NCBI RefSeq assembly: GCF_001941965.1
Contig: NZ_MKZO01000067.1
Coordinates: 233,404-297,403, forward strand
Direction of reading: 5' to 3'
Length of the DNA stretch: 64,000 nucleotides
Source of the DNA: Pseudomonas putida
GTDB taxonomy: Bacteria; Pseudomonadota; Gammaproteobacteria; Pseudomonadales; Pseudomonadaceae
Shown here: positions 49,539 to 58,461 of the stretch, piece after piece
How positions within the stretch are numbered: position 1 is the first letter of the stretch
Layout of the letters: each line of letters starts with the position of its first letter
Position numbers and translations under genes: made by a program
The notes under the pieces: generated by a model
The model's input: the letters and a program-made list of their open reading frames with translations, nothing else
Databases searched by the model: none
Told to the model about the DNA's origin: nothing

Positions 49539-52046
49539 ATGCCGACAGCCACCGCCAAGACCGCCCGCCTCACCCGCGCCACCCGCGCCGCCCTGCCCCT
49601 GGCCTCGACCCTGTTGGTGGTGTCCGGGGCAGCGGCGCTGATCTATCAGGTCCTGTGGATCAAGCAACTGTCCCTGGTGGTGGGCGTCGAGGTACACGCT
49701 ATCAGTGCCGGGATCAGCGCCTTCTTCGCCGGGCTCGCGCTGGGCGGCTGGTGGCTGGGCCGGCGCGCCGATCGCGTGTTGCGCCCGGTGCGCCTGTATG
49801 CCCTGCTCGAACTGGCCGTGGCCGTGCTCGGCGTGGCCGCGACCCTGGCCCTCGGCGCCAGCGCCGGGCTGTTCGCCCGCCTGCAGACGCTGGTCGGCCC
49901 CCTCGCCTGGCTGTTGCCGTTCGCGTTGGTGGGCATACCTGCCTTTCTTATGGGCGGCACCCTGCCGGTGCTGGTCCGTGCCCTGACCAGCGATACCGCC
50001 GTGGTCGGGCGCGCCGGCGGCCAGCTTTACGCGGCCAATACCGCCGGCGCCATTCTCGGCACCCTGCTTGCCGCCTTCTTCCTGTTGCCTCACCTGGGTG
50101 TTCTGGGCAGCGCCAAGGCCGCCGCGCTGGGCAATCTTCTGGCTGCCGCCGGTGCCCTGTGGTGGTTGCGGGAGACGACCACGGCGCCGCTCGCCGAAGC
50201 TCACACCGCCACCCCGCGCAGTCGTGATTCACGCCTGGCCCTGGCGTTGTACGCCGTAGCCGGCGGTGTGGCGCTGGGCTACGAGGTGATCTGGTCCCAG
50301 GCCATCGTGCCCTTCATGAGCACCCGTGCCTTCGCTTTTGCCGTGGTCCTGGCCAGCTATCTGGCCGGGTTGATGCTGGGCAGCGCGCTGATTGCCCGGC
50401 GTGCCCACACATTGCGCGATCCCTGGGCCTGCTTCGCCCTGCTGATCGCGGCCGCCGGGTTGCTGGCGCTGGGAGAAATCGCCGGCCTCGGGCGCTGGCT
50501 GGTCAGCCTGCAAACCCAGGCCGAGGCTCTGGTACTGAGCCTCGGCGGCAGCGCCCTGAGCGGCATGAGCGCACGCTTCGCCGTGGCCGCGCTGAGCATC
50601 GTCCTGCTACCCACCACCCTGCTGGGCGCAGCGTTTCCCCTGGCCCTGCACCTGGCCAGCGAGCGCGGGCATGTGGGCCGCGACGTGGGCTCGGTGGTGG
50701 CCCTGAATACCCTGGGCGGCATCGTCGGGGTGACGCTGACGGGCTTCGTGCTGGTGCCGCTCTTCGGCCTGGTCCGCAGCCTCGGCTTGCTGGCGATACT
50801 GGCCGGCCTGATTGCGCTGGTGGCGGTGTCTGCCACCCAGGGCGTGGCGCGCAAGTCACGCGCGGCAGTCTTCGCTATCGCCCTGGCCAGCCTCGTTCTC
50901 GCCGTGCTGACCCCGCCGCAGCGCCTGGCTGATTTGCTTCCCGGTGCGCGCAACGGTTCGCTGGTGTTCTACGAGGAAGGTCGCGGCGGCACCGTCGCCG
51001 TGGTCGAACAGGAGAAACGCCAGGGCAGCTTCCGCCGCCTGTATATCCAGGGTGTTTCCAATACCGGCGATGCCATGCCGTCGCTGCGCTACATGCGCCT
51101 GCAGGCCCTGCTGCCCCTGCTGATCCACAATGGCGAGCCACGCTCGGCACTGGTGATCGGCCTGGGTACCGGGATCACCGCGGGGGCCCTGCTGCGCTAT
51201 CCGGGGCTGGAACAACGGGTAGTGGCCGAGCTGCTGCCGGCGGTGGTCAAGGCGGCGCCGCTGTTCCAGGGCAACTACGGCGCCATCGCCGACCCGCGTC
51301 TGGACCTGCGCCTGCGCGACGGCCGTCGCGAACTGCTGGCCAGCCCACAGACCTACGACCTGATTACCCTGGAGCCGCCACCGCCCTCGGCGGCCGGGGT
51401 GGTCAATCTCTATTCCCGGGACTTCTACCAGCTCGCCGCCGCACGCCTGAACGCACAGGGCATCGTCGCCCAGTGGCTGCCGCTGCCGACCCAGAATGAA
51501 GACGACAGCCGTGCCCTGGTGCGCAGCTTCCTCGATGTCTTCCCCCATGCCTCGCTGTGGACCAGCGAGTTCCACGAGATGTTGCTGGTCGGTTCGCTGC
51601 AACCGCTGCAACTGGACGCGGCGCGCATCAGCGAACGCCTGCACCAACCCGAGGTCCGCGACAGCCTGGCCGCCGTGGGCGTCGATTCGCCGGCCGCGCT
51701 GCTGGCGACCTGGGTCACCGATCGCCATGGCCTGGAGCGCTTCGCCGCCGATGCCGAGGCGGTGACCGACGACCGTCCCCGCATCGAGTACGCGCCCTGG
51801 GTGCGCAGCGATGAAATCGTCCGCGTGCTGCCCGCGCTACTGGCGCTGAGTACACCGATCCCGTTGGAAAACGCCGACAGCCTGTTGAAGCTCCAGGTCG
51901 CCGATCAGCGCCGGCGCCTGCTGCGTTTCTACGAAGTGGGCCTGACCGCCTACCGTGGCCAGCGCGAACGCTGGGCCCGGCAAGTGCCGGAAGTGCTTCG
52001 GGAGGACCCGGGAAATCCGTATTATCGCTGGTTCCTGGGCTTGTAA
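49539..52046 (+). CDS. Fused MFS-like transporter / spermidine synthase-like protein
   Basis: This 835-residue inner-membrane protein has about 500 residues of MFS-like helices (LASTLLVVSGAAALIYQVLWI, GLALGGWWLGRRADR, GTLLAAFFLLPHLGVLGSAK) and a C-terminal spermidine synthase-like Rossmann domain (ALVIGLGTGITAGALL). Instead of the aminopropyltransferase acid residues it has TLEPPPPSAAGVVNLYSRD, the mark of the fused MFS/spermidine synthase family, whose activity is unproven. The ATG at 49539 is preferred over a TTG at 49482 inside the REP hairpin. It is followed 48 bp later by the cytochrome gene. Confidence 0.88.
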   Translation: MPTATAKTARLTRATRAALPLASTLLVVSGAAALIYQVLWIKQLSLVVGVEVHAISAGISAFFAGLALGGWWLGRRADRVLRPVRLYALLELAVAVLGVAATLALGASAGLFARLQTLVGPLAWLLPFALVGIPAFLMGGTLPVLVRALTSDTAVVGRAGGQLYAANTAGAILGTLLAAFFLLPHLGVLGSAKAAALGNLLAAAGALWWLRETTTAPLAEAHTATPRSRDSRLALALYAVAGGVALGYEVIWSQAIVPFMSTRAFAFAVVLASYLAGLMLGSALIARRAHTLRDPWACFALLIAAAGLLALGEIAGLGRWLVSLQTQAEALVLSLGGSALSGMSARFAVAALSIVLLPTTLLGAAFPLALHLASERGHVGRDVGSVVALNTLGGIVGVTLTGFVLVPLFGLVRSLGLLAILAGLIALVAVSATQGVARKSRAAVFAIALASLVLAVLTPPQRLADLLPGARNGSLVFYEEGRGGTVAVVEQEKRQGSFRRLYIQGVSNTGDAMPSLRYMRLQALLPLLIHNGEPRSALVIGLGTGITAGALLRYPGLEQRVVAELLPAVVKAAPLFQGNYGAIADPRLDLRLRDGRRELLASPQTYDLITLEPPPPSAAGVVNLYSRDFYQLAAARLNAQGIVAQWLPLPTQNEDDSRALVRSFLDVFPHASLWTSEFHEMLLVGSLQPLQLDAARISERLHQPEVRDSLAAVGVDSPAALLATWVTDRHGLERFAADAEAVTDDRPRIEYAPWVRSDEIVRVLPALLALSTPIPLENADSLLKLQVADQRRRLLRFYEVGLTAYRGQRERWARQVPEVLREDPGNPYYRWFLGL

Positions 52047-52094
52047 CCCTGAGTCACGCACACGCCCCATTAGAAGAAAAATACGGAAAACCGC

Positions 52095-54329
52095 ATGCCG
52101 AAAAAGCCTGATGTGGTCTCGTCTCCACGCCGCCGGAGCGCGCTCTGGCCGGCGCTGGCGGGGCTGTTGTTGCTGGTCGTGGTGGGTGCCTGGTTCGCCC
52201 TGGATCGAGGGCCGGCGCCGCTGCCGGTAGCGACGCCGAAGCCCGTGCCGGTGGCAGAATCCAAGCCGCTGCGCCCTGCCCCGCAATTGGTGGACGAGGG
52301 CCAGTGCCAGGGCTGCCATAGCCAGCAGGTCGAGCATTGGAAAGGCTCCCACCATCAACTGGCGATGCAGGCCGCGACCGACGCCACCGTGCTCGGCGAC
52401 TTTGCCGATATCACCTTCAAGAGTGATCGCGAGACCACCCGCTTCTTCAAGCGCGACGGTGGTTTCTGGGTCAATACGCCAGGCGTCGACGGCAAGCCGA
52501 AGGACTTCCCGGTGGCCTACGCCTTCGGTATCGAACCCTTGCAGCAATACCTGATCGATACCGGTGCCGGACACTTGCAGGCGCTGGGCGTGGCCTGGGA
52601 TACCGAGAAGAAAAAGTGGTTCCACCTGTACCCGGGCCAGGGCGTCGACTTCAGGAATCCGCTGCACTGGAGCAAGCCGCAGCAGAACGCCAACTTTATG
52701 TGCGTGGAGTGCCACACCACCGGTTTCAAGCGCAATTTCAGCGCCGCCGACAACCGTTTCTCCAGCCAGTGGCACAGCCTCGGCGTCGGCTGCCAGGCCT
52801 GCCATGGCCCGGCCTCGGATCACCTGGAATGGGCGACGAAAAAGACCCCGCTGGACCACGCCGGCTTCCAGCAAAGCCTGCTCGGCGGCGACAACCTGAA
52901 GGAAGTGGAAACCTGCGCCCGCTGCCATGCGCGTCGCGCACCGCTGGACGATGGCTATGACAACAGCCACCGGCTGATGGATGACTTCCTGCCCAGTCGC
53001 CTGACCCGCGAGTTGTACGCGCTCGACGGCAAGATCAAGGACGAAGTGTTCGAGTACGGCTCATTCACCCAGAGCAAGATGTTCGTCAAGGGCGTGCGTT
53101 GCAGCAACTGCCATGAGCCCCACAGCACCAAGCTGCGGGCCGAGGGCAACGGGGTCTGCCTGCAATGCCACAACCCAGCGGGCAAGACCGGCGTGGCCGG
53201 GGTCGATGGCAGTGGTCTCAAGGCCAGGGACTACCAGACGCCGGAGCACTACAAGGATGTGCCGGGGCAGTCGGGCGCGCAGTGCGTGGATTGCCATATG
53301 CCGGGCAAGTTCTACATGGTCAATGACTGGCGGCATGACCATGGTTTCACCATCCCGGCAGCGGCCTGGGCGTTGCTGGGCGACAGTCCGACCCAGCGCT
53401 ACACACAAAGTCTCGATGCCCTGCGCAGCGGCAAGCCCGGCGCGGCGGCGGCGCTGTTCGAGCAATTGCAACGCAATGACCTGCCGGCGATTCGGCGTGC
53501 CACGCTGCTGGCCGAGTTGCCCAACTATCCGAGCCAGCGCGCCCTTGATCTGGCTTCAAGGGATCTGCGCAACGACGGGCCGCAGGTCCGGGTGGCGGCC
53601 GTGGAAGCCCTGGCCGCGCTGCTGCCCGCCGAACAGCGGATGCAGCCGCTGGCACCACTGCTCAAGGACCCGATCCGTGCGGTCCGTACCGCCACCGCCT
53701 ATGCCCTGTTGCCGGCACGCAATGCCGGGCTGGGCGCCGACTTCGACAAGGCCCTGGTCGAATACGAACAGGTGCAGTTGAGCCTGCTGGAGCGGGCCGA
53801 GGCCAACGTCAACCTGGCGATGCTCTACCGCGCGACCGGGCGGGTCGATCAGGTCGAACCCTATCTGCGCACGGCGCTGCTGCGCGACGAAGGCTTCGAT
53901 CCGGCGCGGGTGGCGCTGGTGCAATGGCTGGATGGGCGGGGGCAGCAGGCCGAGGCGCGGCAGTTGCTGGATGACGGGCTGGCGCGGCATCCCGATTCGG
54001 CGTTGCTGCAGCACGCCAAGGGGCTGGCGCTGGTGCGTGCCGGGCAGCGGGACGAAGCGCTGAAGGCCCTGCGCAAGGCGGTGGCGCTGGCGCCGCAGAA
54101 TGCCGGGTTCGGCTATGTGCTGGCGGTGGCGCTGCATGACCAGGGCCAGCGTGGCGCGGCGCTGGAGCAATTGTCGAAGAGCCTGGAACAGCAGCCTTAC
54201 AACCGCGAGGTCCGGCTGGCGTTGATGCACTACTTGCAACAGGCGGGTGAGGTGGACAAGGCCAATGGGCTGATCGAGGCGTTGCGGGCGATCAATCCGG
54301 AGGATCCGATGTTGCGGCCGAGGTCGTGA
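52095..54329 (+). CDS. Seven-haem c-type cytochrome with TPR domain
   Basis: This 744-residue protein is anchored by an N-terminal helix (ALWPALAGLLLLVVVGAWFA, about 16-35). It then has seven CXXCH haem sites, CQGCH (71-75), CVECH, CQACH, CARCH, CSNCH, CLQCH and CVDCH, all within about the first 400 residues. The C-terminal half has HEAT-like and TPR helices (RAEANVNLAMLYRATGRVDQ, LQHAKGLALVRAGQRDEALK). It should be a periplasmic electron-transfer protein of the cytochrome c554/NrfB-like multihaem type. Partners and substrate are unknown. It is the last gene of the plus-strand train. Confidence 0.9.
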   Translation: MPKKPDVVSSPRRRSALWPALAGLLLLVVVGAWFALDRGPAPLPVATPKPVPVAESKPLRPAPQLVDEGQCQGCHSQQVEHWKGSHHQLAMQAATDATVLGDFADITFKSDRETTRFFKRDGGFWVNTPGVDGKPKDFPVAYAFGIEPLQQYLIDTGAGHLQALGVAWDTEKKKWFHLYPGQGVDFRNPLHWSKPQQNANFMCVECHTTGFKRNFSAADNRFSSQWHSLGVGCQACHGPASDHLEWATKKTPLDHAGFQQSLLGGDNLKEVETCARCHARRAPLDDGYDNSHRLMDDFLPSRLTRELYALDGKIKDEVFEYGSFTQSKMFVKGVRCSNCHEPHSTKLRAEGNGVCLQCHNPAGKTGVAGVDGSGLKARDYQTPEHYKDVPGQSGAQCVDCHMPGKFYMVNDWRHDHGFTIPAAAWALLGDSPTQRYTQSLDALRSGKPGAAAALFEQLQRNDLPAIRRATLLAELPNYPSQRALDLASRDLRNDGPQVRVAAVEALAALLPAEQRMQPLAPLLKDPIRAVRTATAYALLPARNAGLGADFDKALVEYEQVQLSLLERAEANVNLAMLYRATGRVDQVEPYLRTALLRDEGFDPARVALVQWLDGRGQQAEARQLLDDGLARHPDSALLQHAKGLALVRAGQRDEALKALRKAVALAPQNAGFGYVLAVALHDQGQRGAALEQLSKSLEQQPYNREVRLALMHYLQQAGEVDKANGLIEALRAINPEDPMLRPRS

Positions 54330-54353
54330 GTTGTTGGTGTCGCTGATGGCCTC

Positions 54354-54424
54354 ATCGCTGGCAAGCCAGCTCCCACAGGGTCGGCGGCGCATGCGATCCC
54401 TGTGGGAGCTGGCTTGCCAGCGAT
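54354..54424. repeat. REP doublet, type B
   Basis: The complement core at 54354-54377 and direct core at 54401-54424 are separated by a 23-bp spacer. It lies between the cytochrome gene and the convergent AraC gene. Confidence 0.9.
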
Positions 54425-54484
54425 GGGGCCAGACCAGGCACCATCCATGTCACTGCGAGGAACCTTGACCGAGAGCGCGACGCC

Positions 54485-55264
54485 TCAATCCCCCAACCCC
54501 ATCGCCCGCCGATACTGCTTCGGGGTAAACCCGGTCAACTGCTTGAACTGCCGGGTAAACGCACTGTGGTCGGTATACCCGCACTGCAACGCCACCTCGG
54601 TGATCGGCAGCCCCGTCAGCAATAACCGATGCGCATGCTCCAGGCGCACCTTGTGGATCATCTGCCGGGGCGTGAGGTGGAACACCCGCTTGCAGTAGCG
54701 CTCCAGTTGCGCGACGGAAATCCCGGCAATGCGGGTCAGTTCGCTCAGAGGCACCGGACGATGGAAGTTGCTGCGGATGTATTCGTCCACCGCGCCCAGC
54801 CGCTCATAGCCCGGATGCCCGGAACTGGCCGATTGCAGGTCGACCGAGACCCCCGCCAGGCCAATGATCTCTCCCACCCGGTTGAACAACGGCCGCTTGT
54901 GGGTCAGGCACCAACCCGGCTCCCGCGAGCCATACAAGTGCAGTTCCAGTTGATCTTCCAGCACCCGCCCCTCTTCCAGCACCCGGCGATCCTGGTCGGT
55001 ATATCCGGGCCCGAACTGCGCCGGAAAGACTTCGGCACTGGTCTTGCCCAATATCGGTTTCAAACTTTTCAGACCACAGCGCTGCACCAGCGCCGCATTG
55101 GCCAATAAATAACGGGCCTGCAAGTCCTTGATAAAAATCGTGGCATTGGGAATGGCATCGAACAACGGTAATAAGAACGCCAGCCCTGATAACAATTCTT
55201 CGATGTTATTGGGCCGGTGCTGCTCGTTGCCCTGGCACAGGATGGCGAATGCATTGGGGTTCAC
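54485..55264 (-). CDS. PAS-AraC family transcriptional regulator (LhpR-like)
   Basis: This 259-residue regulator has an N-terminal PAS-like sensor (LLPLFDAIPNATIFIKDLQA, RVLEEGRVLEDQLELHLYGS, NRVGEIIGLAGVSVDL) and a C-terminal AraC double helix-turn-helix (LSELTRIAGISVAQLERYCK, ITEVALQCGYTDHSAFTRQF). The GTG at 55264 with GGAGG six bases upstream is chosen; the frame is open to 55672 but that part is inside the divergent promoter region. Its place beside the hydroxyproline genes points to a role like LhpR, activating the operon in response to hydroxyproline. That role is inference. Confidence 0.85.
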   Translation of the reverse strand: MNPNAFAILCQGNEQHRPNNIEELLSGLAFLLPLFDAIPNATIFIKDLQARYLLANAALVQRCGLKSLKPILGKTSAEVFPAQFGPGYTDQDRRVLEEGRVLEDQLELHLYGSREPGWCLTHKRPLFNRVGEIIGLAGVSVDLQSASSGHPGYERLGAVDEYIRSNFHRPVPLSELTRIAGISVAQLERYCKRVFHLTPRQMIHKVRLEHAHRLLLTGLPITEVALQCGYTDHSAFTRQFKQLTGFTPKQYRRAMGLGD

Positions 55265-55711
55265 GGGGGCCTCCGGTTCCTGACCGACTGGTAAAAATCC
55301 GCTCGCACTGCAAGCCGGCCACCAGCTTGCCGCAGCTGAAGCGACGTGTCGAGCACCGCGCCAGACCTTATGGGACGTGGCCTGCAACGCTTCAGAAATT
55401 TCCGAAGAACCTTGTCGAAATTTCCTAACTATGCCGATTTCGTCATGCCTGCTGGAGAAAACCATCAAGCGCCGGGGCGTCGATGAGTTCACTGTATCGG
55501 CATTGCCTGAGTCGTCGAATTGCTGTGGCGGATGTCGGGCAAGGCATTGCCGGCGCAGCGCAGTTGCGTCGGCGGGCACGCGGCGAAGTGCTGGAGAAGT
55601 GTGTCTCCATCCACCAGGCGCCATGACTCCCGAACAGGGATTCTCAACAAGAAAGAACAGCAACACCGACATTCATTCTGCCTATCCAATAACCCACAAG
55701 AAGGCGACCCC
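55265..55711. other. Divergent control region of the hydroxyproline locus
   Basis: This gene-free 447 bp lies between the AraC regulator and the permease. It contains two GAAATTTCC repeats 32 bp apart (55395-55403 and 55427-55435) and a long leader before the permease start. No terminator or RNA gene is evident. Confidence 0.7.
55395..55435 (+). promoter_or_regulatory. Direct-repeat candidate site for the AraC regulator
   Basis: GAAATTTCC occurs at 55395-55403 and 55427-55435, in phase three helical turns apart, immediately before a TAACTAT -10-like element at 55436. AraC proteins often bind direct repeats next to the -35 region. The core GAAATTTC is also self-complementary. The assignment is inference. 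Confidence 0.45.
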
Positions 55712-57334
55712 ATGTCAGGCAAGTTCAAGAAACAACTTTCATTGATAGACCTCACCTTTATCGGACTCGGCGCCATCTTCGGCTCCGGCTGGCTGTTCGC
55801 CGCCAGCCATGTGTCCGCCATCGCCGGTCCCGCCGGGATCTTCTCCTGGCTGCTCGGCGGCTTCGCCGTGCTGCTGCTGGGCATCGTCTACTGCGAACTG
55901 GGCGCGGCCTTGCCCCGGGCCGGTGGCGTGGTGCGCTACCCGGTGTATTCCCACGGCCCGCTGCTCGGCTACCTGATGGGCTTCATCACCCTGATCGCCT
56001 TCTCCAGCCTGGTCGCCATCGAGGTAGTCGCCGCCCGCCAGTACGCCGCGGCCTGGTTTCCCGACCTGACCAAGGCCGGTTCCAGCGACCCGACCCTGCT
56101 CGGCTGGCTGGTGCAGTTCGGCCTGCTGTGCCTGTTCTTCGTGCTGAACTACAACAGCGTGAAGACCTTCGCCAAGTCCAACAACCTGGTCAGCGTGTTC
56201 AAGTTCATCGTGCCGTTGCTGGTGATCGGCGTGCTGTTCACCTTCTTCAAGCCGGACAACTTCACCTCCCACGGCTTCGCCCCGTTCGGCCTGTCCGGCG
56301 TGGAAATGGCGGTGTCGGCCGGCGGTATCATCTTCGCCTACCTGGGCCTGACCCCGATCATCTCGGTGGCTTCGGAAGTGAAGAACCCGCAACGCACCAT
56401 CCCCATTGCCCTGATCCTCTCGGTACTGCTGTCCACCGCCATCTACGCCCTGCTGCAGATCGCCTTCCTCGGCGGCGTGCCCACCGAGATGCTGGCCAAC
56501 GGCTGGGCCGGGGTGACCAAGGAACTGGCCCTGCCGTATCGCGATATCGCCATCGCCCTGGGCGTCGGCTGGCTGGCCTGGCTGGTGGTGGCCGACGCGG
56601 TGATCTCGCCGAGCGGCTGCGGCAACATCTACATGAACGCCACCCCGCGCGTGGTCTATGGCTGGGCCCGCACCGGGACCTTCTTCAGCATCTTCACCCG
56701 TATCGACGAGAAATCCGGCATCCCGCGTCCGGCGCTGTGGCTGACCTTCGGCCTGTCGGTGTTCTGGACCCTGCCGTTCCCGTCCTGGGAAGCGCTGATC
56801 AACGTGGTCTCCGCCGCGCTGATCCTCAGCTACGCCGTGGCCCCGGTCACCGTCGCCGCCCTGCGCCGCAACGCCCCTGAGCTGGTGCGCCCGTTCAAGG
56901 TGAAGCGCATGGGCCTGCTCGGCCCGCTGTCGTTCATCATCGCGGCGCTGATCGTCTACTGGTCCGGCTGGAAAACCGTGTCCTGGCTGCTCAGCCTGCA
57001 GATCCTGATGTTCGTCATCTACCTGCTGTGCGGGCGCTTCGTCCCGACCATGCACCTGACCCTGGCCCAGCAAGTGCGCTCCTCGGCCTGGCTGATCGGC
57101 TTCTACGCCGTGACCATCCTGCTCTCCTGGCTGGGCAGCTTCGGCGGGATCGGGGTCATCACCCATCCGTTCGATACCGTGGTCGTCGCCCTCAGTGCCC
57201 TGGGCATCTACTACTGGGGGGCAGCGACCGGCGTGCCGGCGCACCTGGTGCAACTGGATGCCGAGGACCTCGAAAGCGAAGCCGAACCCCAGCATGTACC
57301 GCACCCGCGCGGCGCCCGTACCCAGATGTCCTGA
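55712..57334 (+). CDS. APC-family amino acid permease
   Basis: This 540-residue secondary transporter of the amino acid/polyamine/organocation family has about 12 membrane helices. Typical first-helix sequence is LIDLTFIGLGAIFGSGWLFA with the GSG substrate-binding kink; other helices include GPAGIFSWLLGGFAVLLLGI and LGVGWLAWLVVADAVISPSG. Context indicates uptake of hydroxyproline or proline. The ATG at 55712 is chosen over an upstream frame to 55520 because it begins the conserved N-terminus. It is the first gene of the catabolic unit, 61 bp before the epimerase. Confidence 0.9.
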   Translation: MSGKFKKQLSLIDLTFIGLGAIFGSGWLFAASHVSAIAGPAGIFSWLLGGFAVLLLGIVYCELGAALPRAGGVVRYPVYSHGPLLGYLMGFITLIAFSSLVAIEVVAARQYAAAWFPDLTKAGSSDPTLLGWLVQFGLLCLFFVLNYNSVKTFAKSNNLVSVFKFIVPLLVIGVLFTFFKPDNFTSHGFAPFGLSGVEMAVSAGGIIFAYLGLTPIISVASEVKNPQRTIPIALILSVLLSTAIYALLQIAFLGGVPTEMLANGWAGVTKELALPYRDIAIALGVGWLAWLVVADAVISPSGCGNIYMNATPRVVYGWARTGTFFSIFTRIDEKSGIPRPALWLTFGLSVFWTLPFPSWEALINVVSAALILSYAVAPVTVAALRRNAPELVRPFKVKRMGLLGPLSFIIAALIVYWSGWKTVSWLLSLQILMFVIYLLCGRFVPTMHLTLAQQVRSSAWLIGFYAVTILLSWLGSFGGIGVITHPFDTVVVALSALGIYYWGAATGVPAHLVQLDAEDLESEAEPQHVPHPRGARTQMS

Positions 57335-57395
57335 GCGCGGCGCCTGCTCAACGCTGCGTGAACCACCACAACCACTTCAAGAAGGGGACAGCTTC

Positions 57396-58322
57396 ATGAA
57401 ACGGATCCATGTGATCGACTCGCACACCGGCGGCGAACCCACGCGTCTGGTCCTCAAGGGCTTCCCTGAGATCACCGGCGCGAGCATGGCGCAGAAACGC
57501 GACACGCTGCGCGAACAGCACGATGAATGGCGCCGCGCCTGCCTGCTGGAACCACGGGGCAACGACGTACTGGTCGGCGCGCTGTACTGCGCGCCGGTCT
57601 CGGCGGACGCCACCTGCGGAGTGATCTTCTTCAACAATGCCGGCTACCTCGGCATGTGCGGCCACGGCACCATCGGCCTGGTCAACTCGCTGCAGCATCT
57701 GGGCCTGATCCAGCCGGGCGAGCACCGGATCGACACGCCAGTGGGAACAGTCAGCGCCACCCTGCATGAGGATGGCCGGGTCACCGTGGGCAACGTGCCG
57801 TCTTACCGCTATCGCCAGCAGGTGGAAGTGGCGGTGCCGGGCTACGGCAGCTTCCTCGGCGATGTCGCCTGGGGCGGCAACTGGTTCTTCCTGGTTTCCG
57901 AGCATTGCCAGGCGCTGCGCCTGGACAACGTCGAGCGCCTGAGCGACCTGACCTGGAAGATGCTGCGGGCCTTGGAAGCGCAGGGCATCACCGGCGAAGA
58001 CGGCGCGCCGATCGACCATATCGAACTGTTCGCCGACGACGCCGAGGCCGACAGCCGCAACTTCGTGATGTGCCCGGGCAAGGCCTACGACCGCTCGCCC
58101 TGCGGCACCGGCACCAGCGCCAAGCTGGCCTGCCTGGCGGCCGACGGCAAGTTGCAGGCCGGGCAGACCTGGATCCAGGCGAGCATCACCGGCAGCCGCT
58201 TCGAAGGACGCTTCGAACAGGACGGCGAGCGGATTCGCCCGTTCATCACCGGACAAGCCTTCATGACCGCCGACAGCACCTTGCTGATCGATGACGCGGA
58301 TGCGTTTGCCTGGGGTATCTGA
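57396..58322 (+). CDS. lhpA: 4-hydroxyproline 2-epimerase
   Basis: This enzyme interconverts trans-4-hydroxy-L-proline and cis-4-hydroxy-D-proline, the first step of hydroxyproline breakdown. The 308-residue protein of the proline racemase family starts MKRIHVIDSHTGGEPTRLV. Both catalytic cysteines are present: Cys88 (GMCGHGTIG) and Cys236 (SPCGTGTSA). The second cysteine separates epimerases from dehydratases, which have Thr there. The ATG at 57396 follows AAGGGG. Next come REP sequences, then the deaminase gene. Confidence 0.93.
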   Translation: MKRIHVIDSHTGGEPTRLVLKGFPEITGASMAQKRDTLREQHDEWRRACLLEPRGNDVLVGALYCAPVSADATCGVIFFNNAGYLGMCGHGTIGLVNSLQHLGLIQPGEHRIDTPVGTVSATLHEDGRVTVGNVPSYRYRQQVEVAVPGYGSFLGDVAWGGNWFFLVSEHCQALRLDNVERLSDLTWKMLRALEAQGITGEDGAPIDHIELFADDAEADSRNFVMCPGKAYDRSPCGTGTSAKLACLAADGKLQAGQTWIQASITGSRFEGRFEQDGERIRPFITGQAFMTADSTLLIDDADAFAWGI

Positions 58323-58340
58323 GTTGCCCTTTTGATCGCA

Positions 58341-58412
58341 ATCGCTGGCAAGCCAGCTCCCACAGGTCCAGCAGCGCACACAAGACCCTGTGGGAGCTGG
58401 CTTGCCAGCGAT
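58341..58412. repeat. REP doublet, type B
   Basis: The complement core is at 58341-58364 and the direct core at 58389-58412, within the hydroxyproline gene cluster between epimerase and deaminase genes. Its presence could differentially stabilise the upstream part of the transcript. Confidence 0.9.
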
Positions 58413-58461
58413 GAGGCCCTCAAGCCCACCCCCTAACTGAAAAAACCAAAGGACCACCACC

